Part shown: piece by piece, positions 34,787 through 44,371 of the stretch | How positions within the stretch are numbered: position 1 is the first letter of the stretch | Layout of the letters: every line of letters starts with the position of its first letter | DNA from: Bacteroidales bacterium | GTDB taxonomy: Bacteria > Bacteroidota > Bacteroidia > Bacteroidales > UBA10428 | Direction: 5' to 3' | Assembly: GCA_016931575.1 (NCBI GenBank) | Contig: JAFGEO010000071.1 | Location: forward strand, 32,480-96,479 | Length of the DNA stretch: 64,000 nt | Notes under the pieces: generated by a model | Told to the model about the DNA's origin: nothing | The model's input: only the letters and a program-made list of their open reading frames with translations | The model's database searches: none | Position numbers and translations under genes: made by a program

Positions 34787-35497
34787 ATGAAAACTAAGAT
34801 TTTGCTCATTTTAATGCTTCCTGTTCTGGCACTTTTTTCCTGCATAAAGGAAACGATCCAGTTAAATGACGTTTCCCGGGAAATTGAAGCCGAAAGATCC
34901 TTTGCGATGCCCTTACTGAAAACGGCTCTTACTTTTGGTGATTTCTCAGATCAGGAGTACGATGGACTGGAAATTATCAATACGGATACGGTAAAACTAT
35001 ATTTCATTGAGGATATTGGGTATGAAGACACGGTCGATTTTGCGGGGATTCCCTTTGATTTCAAGGACATAATTATCGAGTACGCCTATTTACATCATAG
35101 CTCTTACAATATGCTGCCTGTAGGTTTGCGTCTGAGCCTGATCATGTACAATGATTCGCTTGGGGAGAATATTGATACCGTAGCCTTTGGAGATGCCACC
35201 GGTGAATTTCTCCGACCTGCCCCAAATGATGATAACGGATTGGCAATTGAAAGCCAGGTAGAAACCATTGAGGGTAGCCTCAGCTTCGATCAGGGAACGA
35301 TTGATAATCTGTTTGGCAATACAACCCACCTTATTATTTCAGGGGAAGTGCCTCAAACTGACACACTAATTAAAATTCTGGATTATTATACTATTAGTCT
35401 GAACCTGGGTATAAGCGCAAAAATCCGCTTTACCGCAAATCTTGACAGCATTGCTGATTTTTTTAACTCTAACGACACAAGTAATTATGCGCTATAG
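34787..35497 (+). CDS. Lipoprotein of unknown function
   Basis: The 236-residue protein starts with a lipoprotein signal (LLILMLPVLALFSC; Cys at about residue 19), so it is membrane-anchored, probably in the outer membrane. The mature part is beta-rich (LKTALTFGDFSD, INTDTVKLYFIEDI, DIIIEYAYLHHSSYNMLPVGLRL) and acidic, and continues with a repetitive design of Leu/Asn/Asp strands. I do not recognise a family. It overlaps the downstream DUF5723 gene by 11 nt and follows the 925-residue protein by 18 nt, so it is likely co-produced with both as part of one envelope assembly. Confidence 0.75.
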   Translation: MKTKILLILMLPVLALFSCIKETIQLNDVSREIEAERSFAMPLLKTALTFGDFSDQEYDGLEIINTDTVKLYFIEDIGYEDTVDFAGIPFDFKDIIIEYAYLHHSSYNMLPVGLRLSLIMYNDSLGENIDTVAFGDATGEFLRPAPNDDNGLAIESQVETIEGSLSFDQGTIDNLFGNTTHLIISGEVPQTDTLIKILDYYTISLNLGISAKIRFTANLDSIADFFNSNDTSNYAL

Positions 35498-37067
35498 CAG
35501 ACACATTCTTTCGCTCATTGTATTTCTTGCTGCCGGAACCGCACTCTTGGCGCAAAGCAATACCATGTACTATCTCAGGAATGTGCCACAGGCATATTAT
35601 CTGAATCCGGCCATACAACCACAGCCCAATGTTTTTATTGGGGCCCCGGTGTTAAGTACCAGTTATTTTGATCTGCACCACAATTCGATTGGAATGTCAG
35701 ATTTCTTCTGGAACGATCCGAACAGCGACCAGGTGCTGCACCCCCTGACCTCCGCAGATGCTATGTCAGAATTTCTGGCCAAGCTGGGTGATGCGAACAA
35801 CATTACTTCAGAACTTGACTTCAACCTGGCATCCTTTGGATTCCGGGTGAAAGACCTGTACCTGATGTTCGATGTAACTTCGAGAACCAATGCAGGTCTG
35901 AAGTTTCCCAATGAGCTCGCAAATTTTCTCATTCAGGGGAACGAAGATGGTCAGGAATTTCACTTCAGTAATATGGGTTTTTATTGGAGGGACTATGTAG
36001 AGGTAGGAGTTGGCGCATCGTATAAGATTGGTGATATGATCACCGTTGGGGTGCGTCCTAAGTTACTTCTTGGGGTGGCCTCGATTTCTTCCTGGAACAA
36101 TGATATAAGGCTGAGTACTTCTCATGACATGTGGCAATTAGACTCCTACCTGGAAATGCAGATGGCCACACCCGGGATTATTTTCCCTGTCGACGCTCAG
36201 GGGAATTTTGACCCTACGGGAGAAATTACACTGGATACTGCCCTTACGGCACTGGTATCATCATCCAGCAGGGATACCATCCTTCCGGCACTTAAACAAA
36301 TAAGTCGGGGTGCTGCGGGGAATAAAGGTTTTGGGATTGATTTCGGAGTCAATATCACCCCAATGGAAGAATTGACCATTTCCCTCAGTGTAATTGATCT
36401 GGGATCCATCACCTGGAATAATTATGCTTATTCCGCTGATTTGGAGAGTTCCTTCGAATTTGAAGGCATCGAATACAACTCCTCCGACAATACCAATGCA
36501 GGTGAAGTTATTGACGAATTGAGTGATACCTCCAGTTTTGGAGGTGGGATCATCGATACCCTTCTTTCCCATTTTAATGCTACCGGGGGAGCATCTTCAT
36601 TCACGACCAGGTTAACACCAAAGGTATATGTCGGCGCAAGCTATTCCATTCTGCCAAGTGTGAGTTTCGGCATGCTGGCCCGCTTCGACTTTCCGGAATC
36701 GGGATTTGAATACGATTTAATGCTGCATGCAAATTACCATCCGACCAGCTATTTTGCGCTTTCTCTTAGCTACAGTCCTTTCAAAGGTGGTGCATCGACC
36801 TTTGGACTTGGCGCCTCATTCCGGTCAGGCCCAATAAGCTATTATGCTGTAGCAGACTACAACTCTTTGCGGTATACCCTGTTCAGGTATGAGGGTGACG
36901 ACTTTATCTCGAATGAGGAGGGTGTTACCCGGAACTATCCGGTAATGCTTTCCGCTGACAACCGCACGGCATTTAACATCCGTTTTGGGATCAACCTCGT
37001 ATTCGGATGGAATCAACGTAAAAAGTTAATGCAGGATAAACCTATGTATTTTTCCAAAGATTATTAA
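35487..37067 (+). CDS. DUF5723 family outer-membrane protein
   Basis: The 526-residue protein has a signal peptide (LSLIVFLAAGTALLAQ) followed by the family opening NTMYYLRNVPQAYYLNPAIQPQ. The rest consists of amphipathic beta strands, such as VEVGVGASYKIGDMITVGVRP, KVYVGASYSILPSVSFGMLARF and SFALSLSYSPFK-like stretches, ending in FNIRFGINLVFGW, typical of an outer-membrane beta-barrel. The ATG at 35487 puts the signal peptide first and overlaps the lipoprotein gene by 11 nt; an upstream in-frame start would only add non-family residues. DUF5723 members are Bacteroidota-specific with no proven role. Confidence 0.85.
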   Translation: MRYSRHILSLIVFLAAGTALLAQSNTMYYLRNVPQAYYLNPAIQPQPNVFIGAPVLSTSYFDLHHNSIGMSDFFWNDPNSDQVLHPLTSADAMSEFLAKLGDANNITSELDFNLASFGFRVKDLYLMFDVTSRTNAGLKFPNELANFLIQGNEDGQEFHFSNMGFYWRDYVEVGVGASYKIGDMITVGVRPKLLLGVASISSWNNDIRLSTSHDMWQLDSYLEMQMATPGIIFPVDAQGNFDPTGEITLDTALTALVSSSSRDTILPALKQISRGAAGNKGFGIDFGVNITPMEELTISLSVIDLGSITWNNYAYSADLESSFEFEGIEYNSSDNTNAGEVIDELSDTSSFGGGIIDTLLSHFNATGGASSFTTRLTPKVYVGASYSILPSVSFGMLARFDFPESGFEYDLMLHANYHPTSYFALSLSYSPFKGGASTFGLGASFRSGPISYYAVADYNSLRYTLFRYEGDDFISNEEGVTRNYPVMLSADNRTAFNIRFGINLVFGWNQRKKLMQDKPMYFSKDY

Positions 37068-37094
37068 TAGCTTTGAAGAAAATACAAAGCGCTA

Positions 37095-37331
37095 ATGGCC
37101 CTATTAATTAGGTATTTACTTATCTTTTTATTGATATACGTAGGTTTGCGCCTGTTCCGAAGGATATTGTTCGGGTCACCCTCCCAGGCAGGGAGATCTG
37201 CTGACAATGAAGGAAGAAGAAGGCCTGAAGGAGAGGTCTATATTCGTTATAAACCCGGGAAAGGCTCCAAAAAATTCCGCAAAGAAGAGGGAGAATATGT
37301 CAAATTTGAGGAAGTAGATGATGACAATTGA
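37095..37331 (+). CDS. DUF4834 family small membrane protein
   Basis: The 78-residue protein has one N-terminal hydrophobic segment (ALLIRYLLIFLLIYVGLRLF) and a charged tail with GEVYIRYKPGKGSKKFRK and EGEYVKFEEVDDD, the pattern of the Bacteroidota DUF4834 family. Function is unknown. It starts 27 nt after the DUF5723 gene and is the last gene of the envelope cluster before the converging MlaF-like gene (15 nt apart). Transmembrane topology suggests a cytoplasmic acidic tail. Confidence 0.8.
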   Translation: MALLIRYLLIFLLIYVGLRLFRRILFGSPSQAGRSADNEGRRRPEGEVYIRYKPGKGSKKFRKEEGEYVKFEEVDDDN

Positions 37332-37346
37332 CAGGCGATCCCGGAG

Positions 37347-38099
37347 CTAAAGCTTTTCCTTAATTTTTTTTGTCAGGTTCGAGGCGAATACAAAATCATT
37401 CAGGTATTCATTGTCTGAGGTAAGCACGCCCTCGCTGTTTCCTTCCCACTGTTTGATTCCTTTATGAATGAAGACGACTTTTTCACCGATCTCCATAACT
37501 GAATTCATGTCGTGGGTATTGATTATTGTGGTCATGTTGAACTCATGAGTGATCTCACTGATCAGTTTGTCTATCACGATAGCCGTGATAGGATCGAGGC
37601 CAGAGTTGGGCTCATCGCAAAACAGGTACCTCGGATTTTGCACGATAGCACGGGCAATGGCGGCACGTTTTTGCATGCCTCCGCTTAATTCAGCCGGAAA
37701 GAGTTTGTGGGCTGTATCCAGCCGCACGTGATCGAGGCAAAAATCAACCTGTTTCCTTTTTTCTCCCGCGGTCATTGAGGTAAACATATCAAGAGGGAAA
37801 CGGACATTTTCTTCCACTGTCAGCGAATCAAACAGGGCTCCTCCCTGAAAAAGTTTTCCCATTTCACGCCGGAGGGCCTGGCGCTCGCGCAGGGTCATTC
37901 TGACAATATCGCGATTATGATAGAAGATTTCTCCTTCATCTACCTCGAACAGGCCTATAATGCATTTTACCAGAACGGTCTTTCCTGATCCGCTCTGCCC
38001 AATTACCAGGTTTGTTTTCCCCTCATCAAAGTCTACAGATATGTCGTTCAGCACCGTCTCCTTGTTGAATGATTTGCGTATGTTCCGGATCGTGATCAT
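37347..38099 (-). CDS. MlaF-like ABC transporter ATP-binding protein
   Basis: The 250-residue ATPase has Walker A IGQSGSGKTVLVK (about residue 33), signature LSGGMQKRAAIARAI, and Walker B YLFCDEPNSGLDP, with NTHDMNSVMEIGEKV as H-loop. LSGGMQKR and the DEPNSGLDP variant are typical of MlaF/Ttg2A-type ATPases that drive phospholipid traffic between the membranes. Its ATG overlaps the stop of the MlaE-like permease gene by 4 nt. The periplasmic MlaD-type partner is not in this window. Confidence 0.93.
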   Translation of the reverse strand: MITIRNIRKSFNKETVLNDISVDFDEGKTNLVIGQSGSGKTVLVKCIIGLFEVDEGEIFYHNRDIVRMTLRERQALRREMGKLFQGGALFDSLTVEENVRFPLDMFTSMTAGEKRKQVDFCLDHVRLDTAHKLFPAELSGGMQKRAAIARAIVQNPRYLFCDEPNSGLDPITAIVIDKLISEITHEFNMTTIINTHDMNSVMEIGEKVVFIHKGIKQWEGNSEGVLTSDNEYLNDFVFASNLTKKIKEKL

Positions 38100-38839
38100 T
38101 TGGCAAGGAGTAATTGTGTCAGTATTACGTTGAATAGCAGGATGAGGATGCTGCTGGCAACAACTCCCTTTGTGCTGGCCCTGCCTACCTCAAGCGCCCC
38201 TCCTGATACATGGTAGCCAAAGAATGCCGGCACGGAAGTGATGATGATGGCAAATACCACAGTTTTGATCAGTGAGTAAGTAATATAAAATGGAACAAAC
38301 CAGTATTGTATCCCATAGATATAATCGGATGAGGTCAGTGCACCGGTTGCTACAGATATGGCCCAACCACCGAAAACTCCCATAAACATGCTGATGAGGG
38401 TCAGGATCGGGTTGAAAAGTACTGTAGCGATAATCTTGGGAAGAATCAGGTAGCTTGCAGAGTTCACTCCCATAATCTCCAGGGCATCAATCTGTTCTGT
38501 GATCCGCATATGACCAATTTCGGAAGCAATATTGGATCCCACCTTTCCGGCAAGGATCAATCCGACAATCGTGGATGAAAATTCCAGCAACATGGTATCG
38601 CGCGCGGTAAGACCTATCAGGTAAGTGGGAATAAGTGGATTTTCGAGATTGTAACGGGTCTGCAGGGTTATTACCGCTCCCATGAAAATGGAAATAATGA
38701 TCACAATTCCAATAGAGTTAATCCCCAGACTCACGATTTCTTTTACCGTCTGCTGGTAGTAAATCTTACCCTTTTCAGGTTTGGAAAGAACTCTTCCCAT
38801 TAAAATAAAGTACGAACCCAAGGGTTGAAGGAATTTCAT
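38096..38839 (-). CDS. MlaE-like phospholipid ABC transporter permease
   Basis: The 247-residue protein from the ATG at 38839 matches the MlaE/YrbE permease family. The core is SLGINSIGIVIIISIFMGAVITLQ, with GLILAGKVGSNIASEIGHMRITEQIDALEIMG, the family's conserved EQIDALxxMG element, and four more membrane segments (LTLISMFMGVFGGWAIS and after). An upstream in-frame ATG at 38866 would add nine residues. MlaE permeases exchange phospholipids between inner and outer membranes. It is the first gene of the pair, followed directly by the ATPase. Confidence 0.93.
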   Translation of the reverse strand: MKFLQPLGSYFILMGRVLSKPEKGKIYYQQTVKEIVSLGINSIGIVIIISIFMGAVITLQTRYNLENPLIPTYLIGLTARDTMLLEFSSTIVGLILAGKVGSNIASEIGHMRITEQIDALEIMGVNSASYLILPKIIATVLFNPILTLISMFMGVFGGWAISVATGALTSSDYIYGIQYWFVPFYITYSLIKTVVFAIIITSVPAFFGYHVSGGALEVGRASTKGVVASSILILLFNVILTQLLLAK

Positions 38840-38990
38840 TTTCTGTGAGTTTCTGCGAAAATACAAAGATTTGCATAATATGATTTAGTTTTTTAGTCCG
38901 GAAATCAGAATAGTCTATCAAAATACTGGTCGAGTCTGTAAGTATTTTGTTAAATTCGAAGCACAAGCTCAACATGAATTTAAAGACATT

Positions 38991-40088
38991 ATGAACAAGA
39001 AAAATTTTTGCGTGATTATGGCAGGGGGAATAGGAAGCAGATTCTGGCCTCTTAGCCGTACCCAAAAGCCCAAGCAATTTTTGGATATCCTGGGAACAGG
39101 AAAATCGCTTATCCAACAAACTTTTGATCGTTTTGCGCAGGTGATCCCGAAAGAAAACATCCTGATCGTGTCTAATGAAGAATACGGGGATATTATTTTA
39201 AAGCAATTGCCTGAGATTACAAAAGAGCAGGTTCTGCTGGAACCTATGCGAAGGAATACCGCCCCCTGTATTGCCTATGCCAACTATAAGATCAGGGAGA
39301 TAGAACCGGATGCAAACATTGTTGTAGCACCTTCTGATCATCTGATCCTGAAAGAGCAGGTTTTTCTGGATGTTGTAAAAAAAGGACTGGACTTTGTAGC
39401 TGAGAATGACTCACTGCTGACCCTTGGCATACAGCCAAGCCGCCCTGAAACGGGCTATGGCTATATCCAGATCAACGGACATCAGGATGGCAAGATCGTT
39501 GTAAATGAAAGTCTGAGAAAAGTAAAGACCTTCACTGAAAAGCCTGATCTGAAGATGGCAAAAGTTTTTCTGGAGAGCGGTGACTTCTTTTGGAATTCCG
39601 GGATATTTTTCTGGTCATTGAAATCCATTACCGCTGCCTTCGAGAGTCATCTCAACGAGGTTGATACGCTGTTCAGGGAAGGTACCGGGATTTATAATAC
39701 GGATAACGAACACGACTTCATTGCCGCAACTTACCCAAAATGCAAGAATATCTCCATAGACTATGGTATTATGGAAAAGGCTGATAATGTTTTTGTTTTG
39801 TGCGCTGATTTTGGATGGTCCGACCTGGGTACCTGGGGATCGCTTTACGATATGTCTGAAAAAGATACTTATTCGAATGCTGTCCAGGGGAAGAATGTGT
39901 TTTCGTATGACAATAAAAACTGCCTGATTAACCTTCCGAATGACAAACTTGCGGTAATCCAGGGACTGGAAGATTTTATCATCGTCGATTCTGACAATAT
40001 CCTGTTGATTTGTCGTATGGAAGATGAGCAAAAAATAAAACACTTTGTCAATGATGTTCGCCTTGAGAAAGGAGAGGACTTCATTTAA
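38991..40088 (+). CDS. manC: Mannose-1-phosphate guanylyltransferase
   Basis: The 365-residue nucleotidyltransferase forms GDP-mannose from mannose-1-phosphate and GTP. The N-terminal signature is CVIMAGGIGSRFWPLSR with TQKPKQFLDILG, then VLLEPMRRNTAPCIAYA, VVAPSDHLI, RPETGYGYIQ, FTEKPD, WNSGIFFW, and the C-terminal SIDYGIMEKADNV and DFGWSDLGTWGSLYD. It lacks the phosphomannose isomerase domain of bifunctional ManC proteins, as is usual in Bacteroidota. Single gene with its own terminator after the stop, divergent from the MlaE-like gene. Confidence 0.96.
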   Translation: MNKKNFCVIMAGGIGSRFWPLSRTQKPKQFLDILGTGKSLIQQTFDRFAQVIPKENILIVSNEEYGDIILKQLPEITKEQVLLEPMRRNTAPCIAYANYKIREIEPDANIVVAPSDHLILKEQVFLDVVKKGLDFVAENDSLLTLGIQPSRPETGYGYIQINGHQDGKIVVNESLRKVKTFTEKPDLKMAKVFLESGDFFWNSGIFFWSLKSITAAFESHLNEVDTLFREGTGIYNTDNEHDFIAATYPKCKNISIDYGIMEKADNVFVLCADFGWSDLGTWGSLYDMSEKDTYSNAVQGKNVFSYDNKNCLINLPNDKLAVIQGLEDFIIVDSDNILLICRMEDEQKIKHFVNDVRLEKGEDFI

Positions 40089-40128
40089 AAGCATTGCCAA
40101 AGAATCACCTGATGCTAAATACACAAAT

Positions 40129-40164
40129 GATATGCCGGAGAAACAGCTCCGGCATATCTCTTTT
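40129..40164 (+). terminator. Rho-independent terminator of manC
   Basis: GATATGCCGGAG (40129-40140) pairs with CTCCGGCATATC (40147-40158), a 12-bp perfect stem with a 6-nt loop, followed by TCTTTT. It is 41 nt after the manC stop. Confidence 0.92.
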
Positions 40165-40245
40165 CAGCTGGTTTAATTTCAGGCATTTTTCCATACTTAA
40201 TAGCATTTGAGCCCCTTTCAGGGTATATAAATTATTTATAAGTAG

Positions 40246-40253
40246 TATATTTG
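40246..40253 (+). promoter_or_regulatory. Candidate -7 element of the 275-residue lipoprotein gene
   Basis: TATATTTG is an exact TAnnTTTG match; the -33 position is TAT, not TTG. The leader would be about 20 nt before the ATG at 40279. Confidence 0.45.
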
Positions 40254-40278
40254 CAGCTTATCTCTATACCTTGTAAAC

Positions 40279-41106
40279 ATGAAACTTATTTCTAAACACT
40301 GGATTATTATTTCAGGAGTTGCAATTCTTCTAACTGCCTGTAATCAAAGCGATCAGACCAAGTCTGAAGATAAAAGTCAGACAATGATTGATAAGTCTGA
40401 AATTGAGGAAGGTCTTAAAGATCTTTCAAATCCGCTTCCTCAGCCTTTCGAGGTTTATACTATGCTTGAGGATATTGGAGCCAGATACCTTAGGGATATT
40501 ATGAATCCGGTTTCCAATGTCGATAACTATGTTAGCGCTAAAAGTAAAGCCCTGAATGCCGGGGTATATGCTGCTGATCTGGGCTATGCTACAATCTATG
40601 CGAATCAGGACAACCAGGATGATGTCAATGTATATTCAAAGACGCTTAAGACCCTTGTGGATGATCTCGGCGTGAAACTTGATTATGCAGGTCTGTTGGA
40701 AAATGTAAACGATGATAGTGAAATTAGTAAAGATACTCTCGTGAGTATCGTTTCCTCCATTTACTACGACGCTTACACATTTCTGTACAGGGAGAGCGAA
40801 TCTTCACTGGCTGCATTGATGGCAGTAGGGGCCTGGACTGAAGGTATGTACATTGCAGCTAATATTTCAGATGATGCATTCCAGAATACCAGCATCGTAA
40901 AGATCATTTTCCAGCAGAGCAGTTCTCTGGCAGGCCTCATCGATTTCGTCGGGAATTTTAAGGATGATGAATTAATCAGCATGTTACTCGCGGATCTTGA
41001 AGCGTTAAAAACGCAGTTCGATGCTACAGATGGGTCGCTTTCCGAGCAACAATTCGCGGAAATTAACACTTCCATCAAAAAGCTAAGGGCAAGTATCCTT
41101 CTGTAA
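40279..41106 (+). CDS. Lipoprotein, helical, function unknown
   Basis: The 275-residue protein has a lipoprotein signal (WIIISGVAILLTAC, lipobox Cys near residue 21), a low-complexity Ser/Asp/Lys linker, and then a mainly helical domain with alternating amphipathic helices (LSNPLPQPFEVYTMLEDIGARY; YVSAKSKALNAGVYAADLGYA; LEALKTQFDATDGSLSEQQFAEIN is split as LEALKTQF and LSEQQFAEIN). A related lipoprotein recurs in Bacteroidales, but I do not know a named family. It is a single transcription unit, 184 nt upstream of the ABCG gene. Confidence 0.72.
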   Translation: MKLISKHWIIISGVAILLTACNQSDQTKSEDKSQTMIDKSEIEEGLKDLSNPLPQPFEVYTMLEDIGARYLRDIMNPVSNVDNYVSAKSKALNAGVYAADLGYATIYANQDNQDDVNVYSKTLKTLVDDLGVKLDYAGLLENVNDDSEISKDTLVSIVSSIYYDAYTFLYRESESSLAALMAVGAWTEGMYIAANISDDAFQNTSIVKIIFQQSSSLAGLIDFVGNFKDDELISMLLADLEALKTQFDATDGSLSEQQFAEINTSIKKLRASILL

Positions 41107-41290
41107 GTAAATTTTTGGCGAATAAAAGGTGTTCAGTAGGCTTCAGCTTATCTGATAAGCGCTTTCTTCACTATGAATGCTCTTTCAGAATGGGTTTAGG
41201 AAAGTATTCGGATGATCATATAGTATAGTGATTTGCGGATAGGATGTATGCAAAGCATGTAGCATATTTGCCAAACAAACCAATCTCTCT

Positions 41291-44200
41291 ATGAATGAAG
41301 CTGTTCTGCAGGCATTGATGCGATTATTTGCTCTCGTCGCCAGCGTAAACGAGGAAGGCCATGCATACAATGAGAGAAATGTGCTTGTTGAATACCTGCA
41401 GCGCCAGTTCAGTGACGAACTGGTAAATCGTTACCTGGAGATTTATGATCAATACATCAGGGAATACCACCTCGAGCCACAGGCGAGTGAGAAAATGTCT
41501 AAGCGGACATCCCTGATTAGTGAGTTATGCTTACAGCTCAACCAGGAACTGGAGCAACCGCAAAAGATTTTTGTACTTGTTTTTCTGCTCGATTTCATTA
41601 ATAAAGGGGATGAGATCACTTCAGATGAAAGAGAGTTGCTGAACCAGGTAGGTCTCCTTCTTCATATCAGCGAAGATGAGCTCGAAGATGCTATAGCCTT
41701 CAGTTTTGATCACACTGAGTTGATCCGGCATAAGTCCAACCTGCTTTATATTGACAACAATCCCCCCCCGGACAACCGGAAGATTAAACACCTGAGAATT
41801 GATAAAATTCATGGGCAGGTAAAGGTGTTGCATATCGAGAGTACAAATACTTACGTCCTCCGGTATAATGGGTCTCAGAAACTGACCCTGAACGCTCATG
41901 CCATAAAAGCCAACCGATCCTATATCTGGGCATTAGGGTCGGTAATTAAAAATCCACTCTTCGGTTCGGTATATTATACCTGGATAGCGGGCAGGTTTAT
42001 TCAGGCAACCTCCAAGATCAATTTCGTTTTCAGAGCTGAAAATATTGAATACGCTTACGGGAGTAGTGATAACGGGATTAAACTATTTAACCTGAATGAG
42101 GAGTCGGGGAGGCTCATTGGTATTATTGGAGGAAGTGGTAGCGGAAAATCAACCCTCTTGAAAGTATTGAGTGGGGTGCTGAAACCTAAAAAGGGCCGGA
42201 TTCTCATTAACGAAATGGATATCCACAAGCACCAGAACCAATTGCAGGGTATTACCGGGTATGTTCCTCAGGATGATTTTCTGATCAAGGAACTTAGTGT
42301 ATTTGATAACCTCTACATCAATGCACGATTATCCTTTAGCAATGCCAGTCACGATGAACTAACAAAAACCGTGGAGGAGGCATTGCTGAACTTTGACCTG
42401 GTTGAAGCACGTAATCTGCGCGTTGGGGATGAGATGAACACTTACCTGAGTGGCGGACAACGTAAACGTTTAAACATCGCGCTGGAGCTCTTGCGGGAAC
42501 CCTCCGTCCTGTTTGTGGATGAACCCACTTCCGGACTCTCCTCTGCTGACTCAGAAAAGGTTATGAACCTTCTTAAGCGCCAAACATTTAAGGGTAAACT
42601 TGTTTTTGCCAATATTCATCAGCCTTCTGCAGAAATTTTCAGTCTGTTTGACAAGCTGCTTGTTGTAGACCAGGGTGGCCGTGTTATCTACTATGGAAAC
42701 CCGCTCGATGCTATCAGCTATTTCAAACGTGCAAGTCATTATGTGGATGCTGAAGAGAATGCCTGCCTGAGGTGCGGTAATGTTGACGTTGATCAGATCC
42801 TGAGGAATGTGGAAGCCCGTGTTGTTGATGTAAACGGACGCCTGACACGTAAGCGGAAGACTTCTGCGGAGAAATGGTACCGCCTCTATATGGAAAATAT
42901 AGATCCGATTATCCGGCAGATTAAAAGGCCCTTTTCCCATACCATTCCTGATAGCCTTTATAAAATACCGGGCCGCTGGACCCAGATGAAAATATTTTTT
43001 TACCGGGATATCCAGGCAAAGCTTAAAAACCGGCAGTATGTTGCAGTTACTCTTCTGGAAGCACCTGCCCTTGCATTTCTTTTAACATTTTATACGCGCA
43101 GCGCTAGGGGACTACACGGTTTCCTTGAGAACTATTCCTACGATAAAAATGCCAATTTGCCGGCCTTTTTATTTATGGCGGTGATTGTAGCCCTGTTCCT
43201 GGGATTGGTGATTAGTGCGGAGGAGATCTTCCGGGACAGAAAATTATTGGAGAGGGAGCGGTTTCTTAGTCTGAGCCGCTTCAGCTACCTTAGTTCAAAA
43301 CTTAGTATCCTCTTCATTATTTCAGCTGTACAGATGTTACTCTTTGTGCTGATTGGAAATTATATCCTGGAGATCAGAATGATGTCATGGAGGTATTTTT
43401 TAATCCTGTTTACGGTTTCATGCTGGGCCAATGTGATTGGACTGAACATCTCGTCTGGATTTAAATCCGTGGCTACTATTTATATACTGGTACCCTTAAT
43501 ACTGGTTCCCCAATTATTATTCAGCGGGGTAGTGGTTGATTTCCAAAATTTGAACAAAGCGATTTATTCTGCCAATGCAGTTCCTTTAATCGGGGATGCC
43601 ATGACCTCCAGGTGGGGATACGAAGCCCTGGTGGTTACCCAGTACAAGGATAATCCATACCAACGAAAAATATTTGACAACGAGCTGGAGATAAACCATG
43701 CCCTCTTTAAAAAAGCCTATGTGATCCCCGAATTAAGACAGCAATTGGAGTTGCTGGAGTCTGGAAAGTGTATGGCGCCTGGTAGTGCCTGGAGGCTGCT
43801 GCGTAATGAATGCCGGAAAATTTCCGAAGATATTGACCTCAAAAATCCGATTGCAGGTAAAGCACACCTGGGCCTGATGCCGGATGAGGAGACGCTTGTA
43901 TCGCTGGACCAGTTCCTTACTCAGTCATGGAACATTTATCATCACTTGTATCTTCAGGCTTATACTGAGAAGGAGGATAAGTTACGGTCTCTTGACGCTG
44001 ATGAAGCAAGCGCATTAAGAGCGAAATACCAGAATGACAAGCTTGAAAGTCTGGTAAAGAATGATAAGGAACTGGTAGAGTACATCGTTTATGACGGTGA
44101 GATTGTCAGGCTCCGGAATCCGATTTATACAAAAACCTCCCGACAAGACGGCAGGGGCCATCTTTATGCACCCCATAAAAATGTTGCCGGGATAAAAATC

Positions 44201-44371
44201 GACACCTTCTGGTTTAATATCCTGATCGTCTGGCTTTCTGCGATAGGTGGGTTTGGTGTCCTGTATTTTGATTTGTTGCGCAAACTCATCAGCTACTTCG
44301 AAAGTATCAAGCTGCAACGGTTTAACCGCAGAATACTGAAGCTACTTACACAGTACGAAACGCGGAACTAG
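41291..44371 (+). CDS. ABCG-type half transporter with N-terminal TerB-like domain
   Basis: The 1026-residue protein starts with a helical region of about 150 residues that recalls TerB-like domains (LLDFINKGDEITSDERELLN and LLLHISEDELEDAIAF). A beta-rich linker (about 155-250) follows, then an ABCG-type ATPase: Walker A IGGSGSGKSTLLK (about 283-295), signature YLSGGQRKRLNIALELL, Walker B VLFVDEPTSGLSS. Next comes a Cys-containing insert with CLRCGNVDVDQIL and an ABC-2 membrane domain, with six or so segments between about 600 and 1000. ABCG half transporters work as dimers exporting lipids or drugs; the substrate is unknown. It is encoded alone. Confidence 0.88.
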   Translation: MNEAVLQALMRLFALVASVNEEGHAYNERNVLVEYLQRQFSDELVNRYLEIYDQYIREYHLEPQASEKMSKRTSLISELCLQLNQELEQPQKIFVLVFLLDFINKGDEITSDERELLNQVGLLLHISEDELEDAIAFSFDHTELIRHKSNLLYIDNNPPPDNRKIKHLRIDKIHGQVKVLHIESTNTYVLRYNGSQKLTLNAHAIKANRSYIWALGSVIKNPLFGSVYYTWIAGRFIQATSKINFVFRAENIEYAYGSSDNGIKLFNLNEESGRLIGIIGGSGSGKSTLLKVLSGVLKPKKGRILINEMDIHKHQNQLQGITGYVPQDDFLIKELSVFDNLYINARLSFSNASHDELTKTVEEALLNFDLVEARNLRVGDEMNTYLSGGQRKRLNIALELLREPSVLFVDEPTSGLSSADSEKVMNLLKRQTFKGKLVFANIHQPSAEIFSLFDKLLVVDQGGRVIYYGNPLDAISYFKRASHYVDAEENACLRCGNVDVDQILRNVEARVVDVNGRLTRKRKTSAEKWYRLYMENIDPIIRQIKRPFSHTIPDSLYKIPGRWTQMKIFFYRDIQAKLKNRQYVAVTLLEAPALAFLLTFYTRSARGLHGFLENYSYDKNANLPAFLFMAVIVALFLGLVISAEEIFRDRKLLERERFLSLSRFSYLSSKLSILFIISAVQMLLFVLIGNYILEIRMMSWRYFLILFTVSCWANVIGLNISSGFKSVATIYILVPLILVPQLLFSGVVVDFQNLNKAIYSANAVPLIGDAMTSRWGYEALVVTQYKDNPYQRKIFDNELEINHALFKKAYVIPELRQQLELLESGKCMAPGSAWRLLRNECRKISEDIDLKNPIAGKAHLGLMPDEETLVSLDQFLTQSWNIYHHLYLQAYTEKEDKLRSLDADEASALRAKYQNDKLESLVKNDKELVEYIVYDGEIVRLRNPIYTKTSRQDGRGHLYAPHKNVAGIKIDTFWFNILIVWLSAIGGFGVLYFDLLRKLISYFESIKLQRFNRRILKLLTQYETRN

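Noticed and set aside
39615..40124. A 169-codon frame antisense to manC
   Set aside because: The plus-strand ManC has complete motifs, and the antisense frame would run through the manC coding end without any domain.
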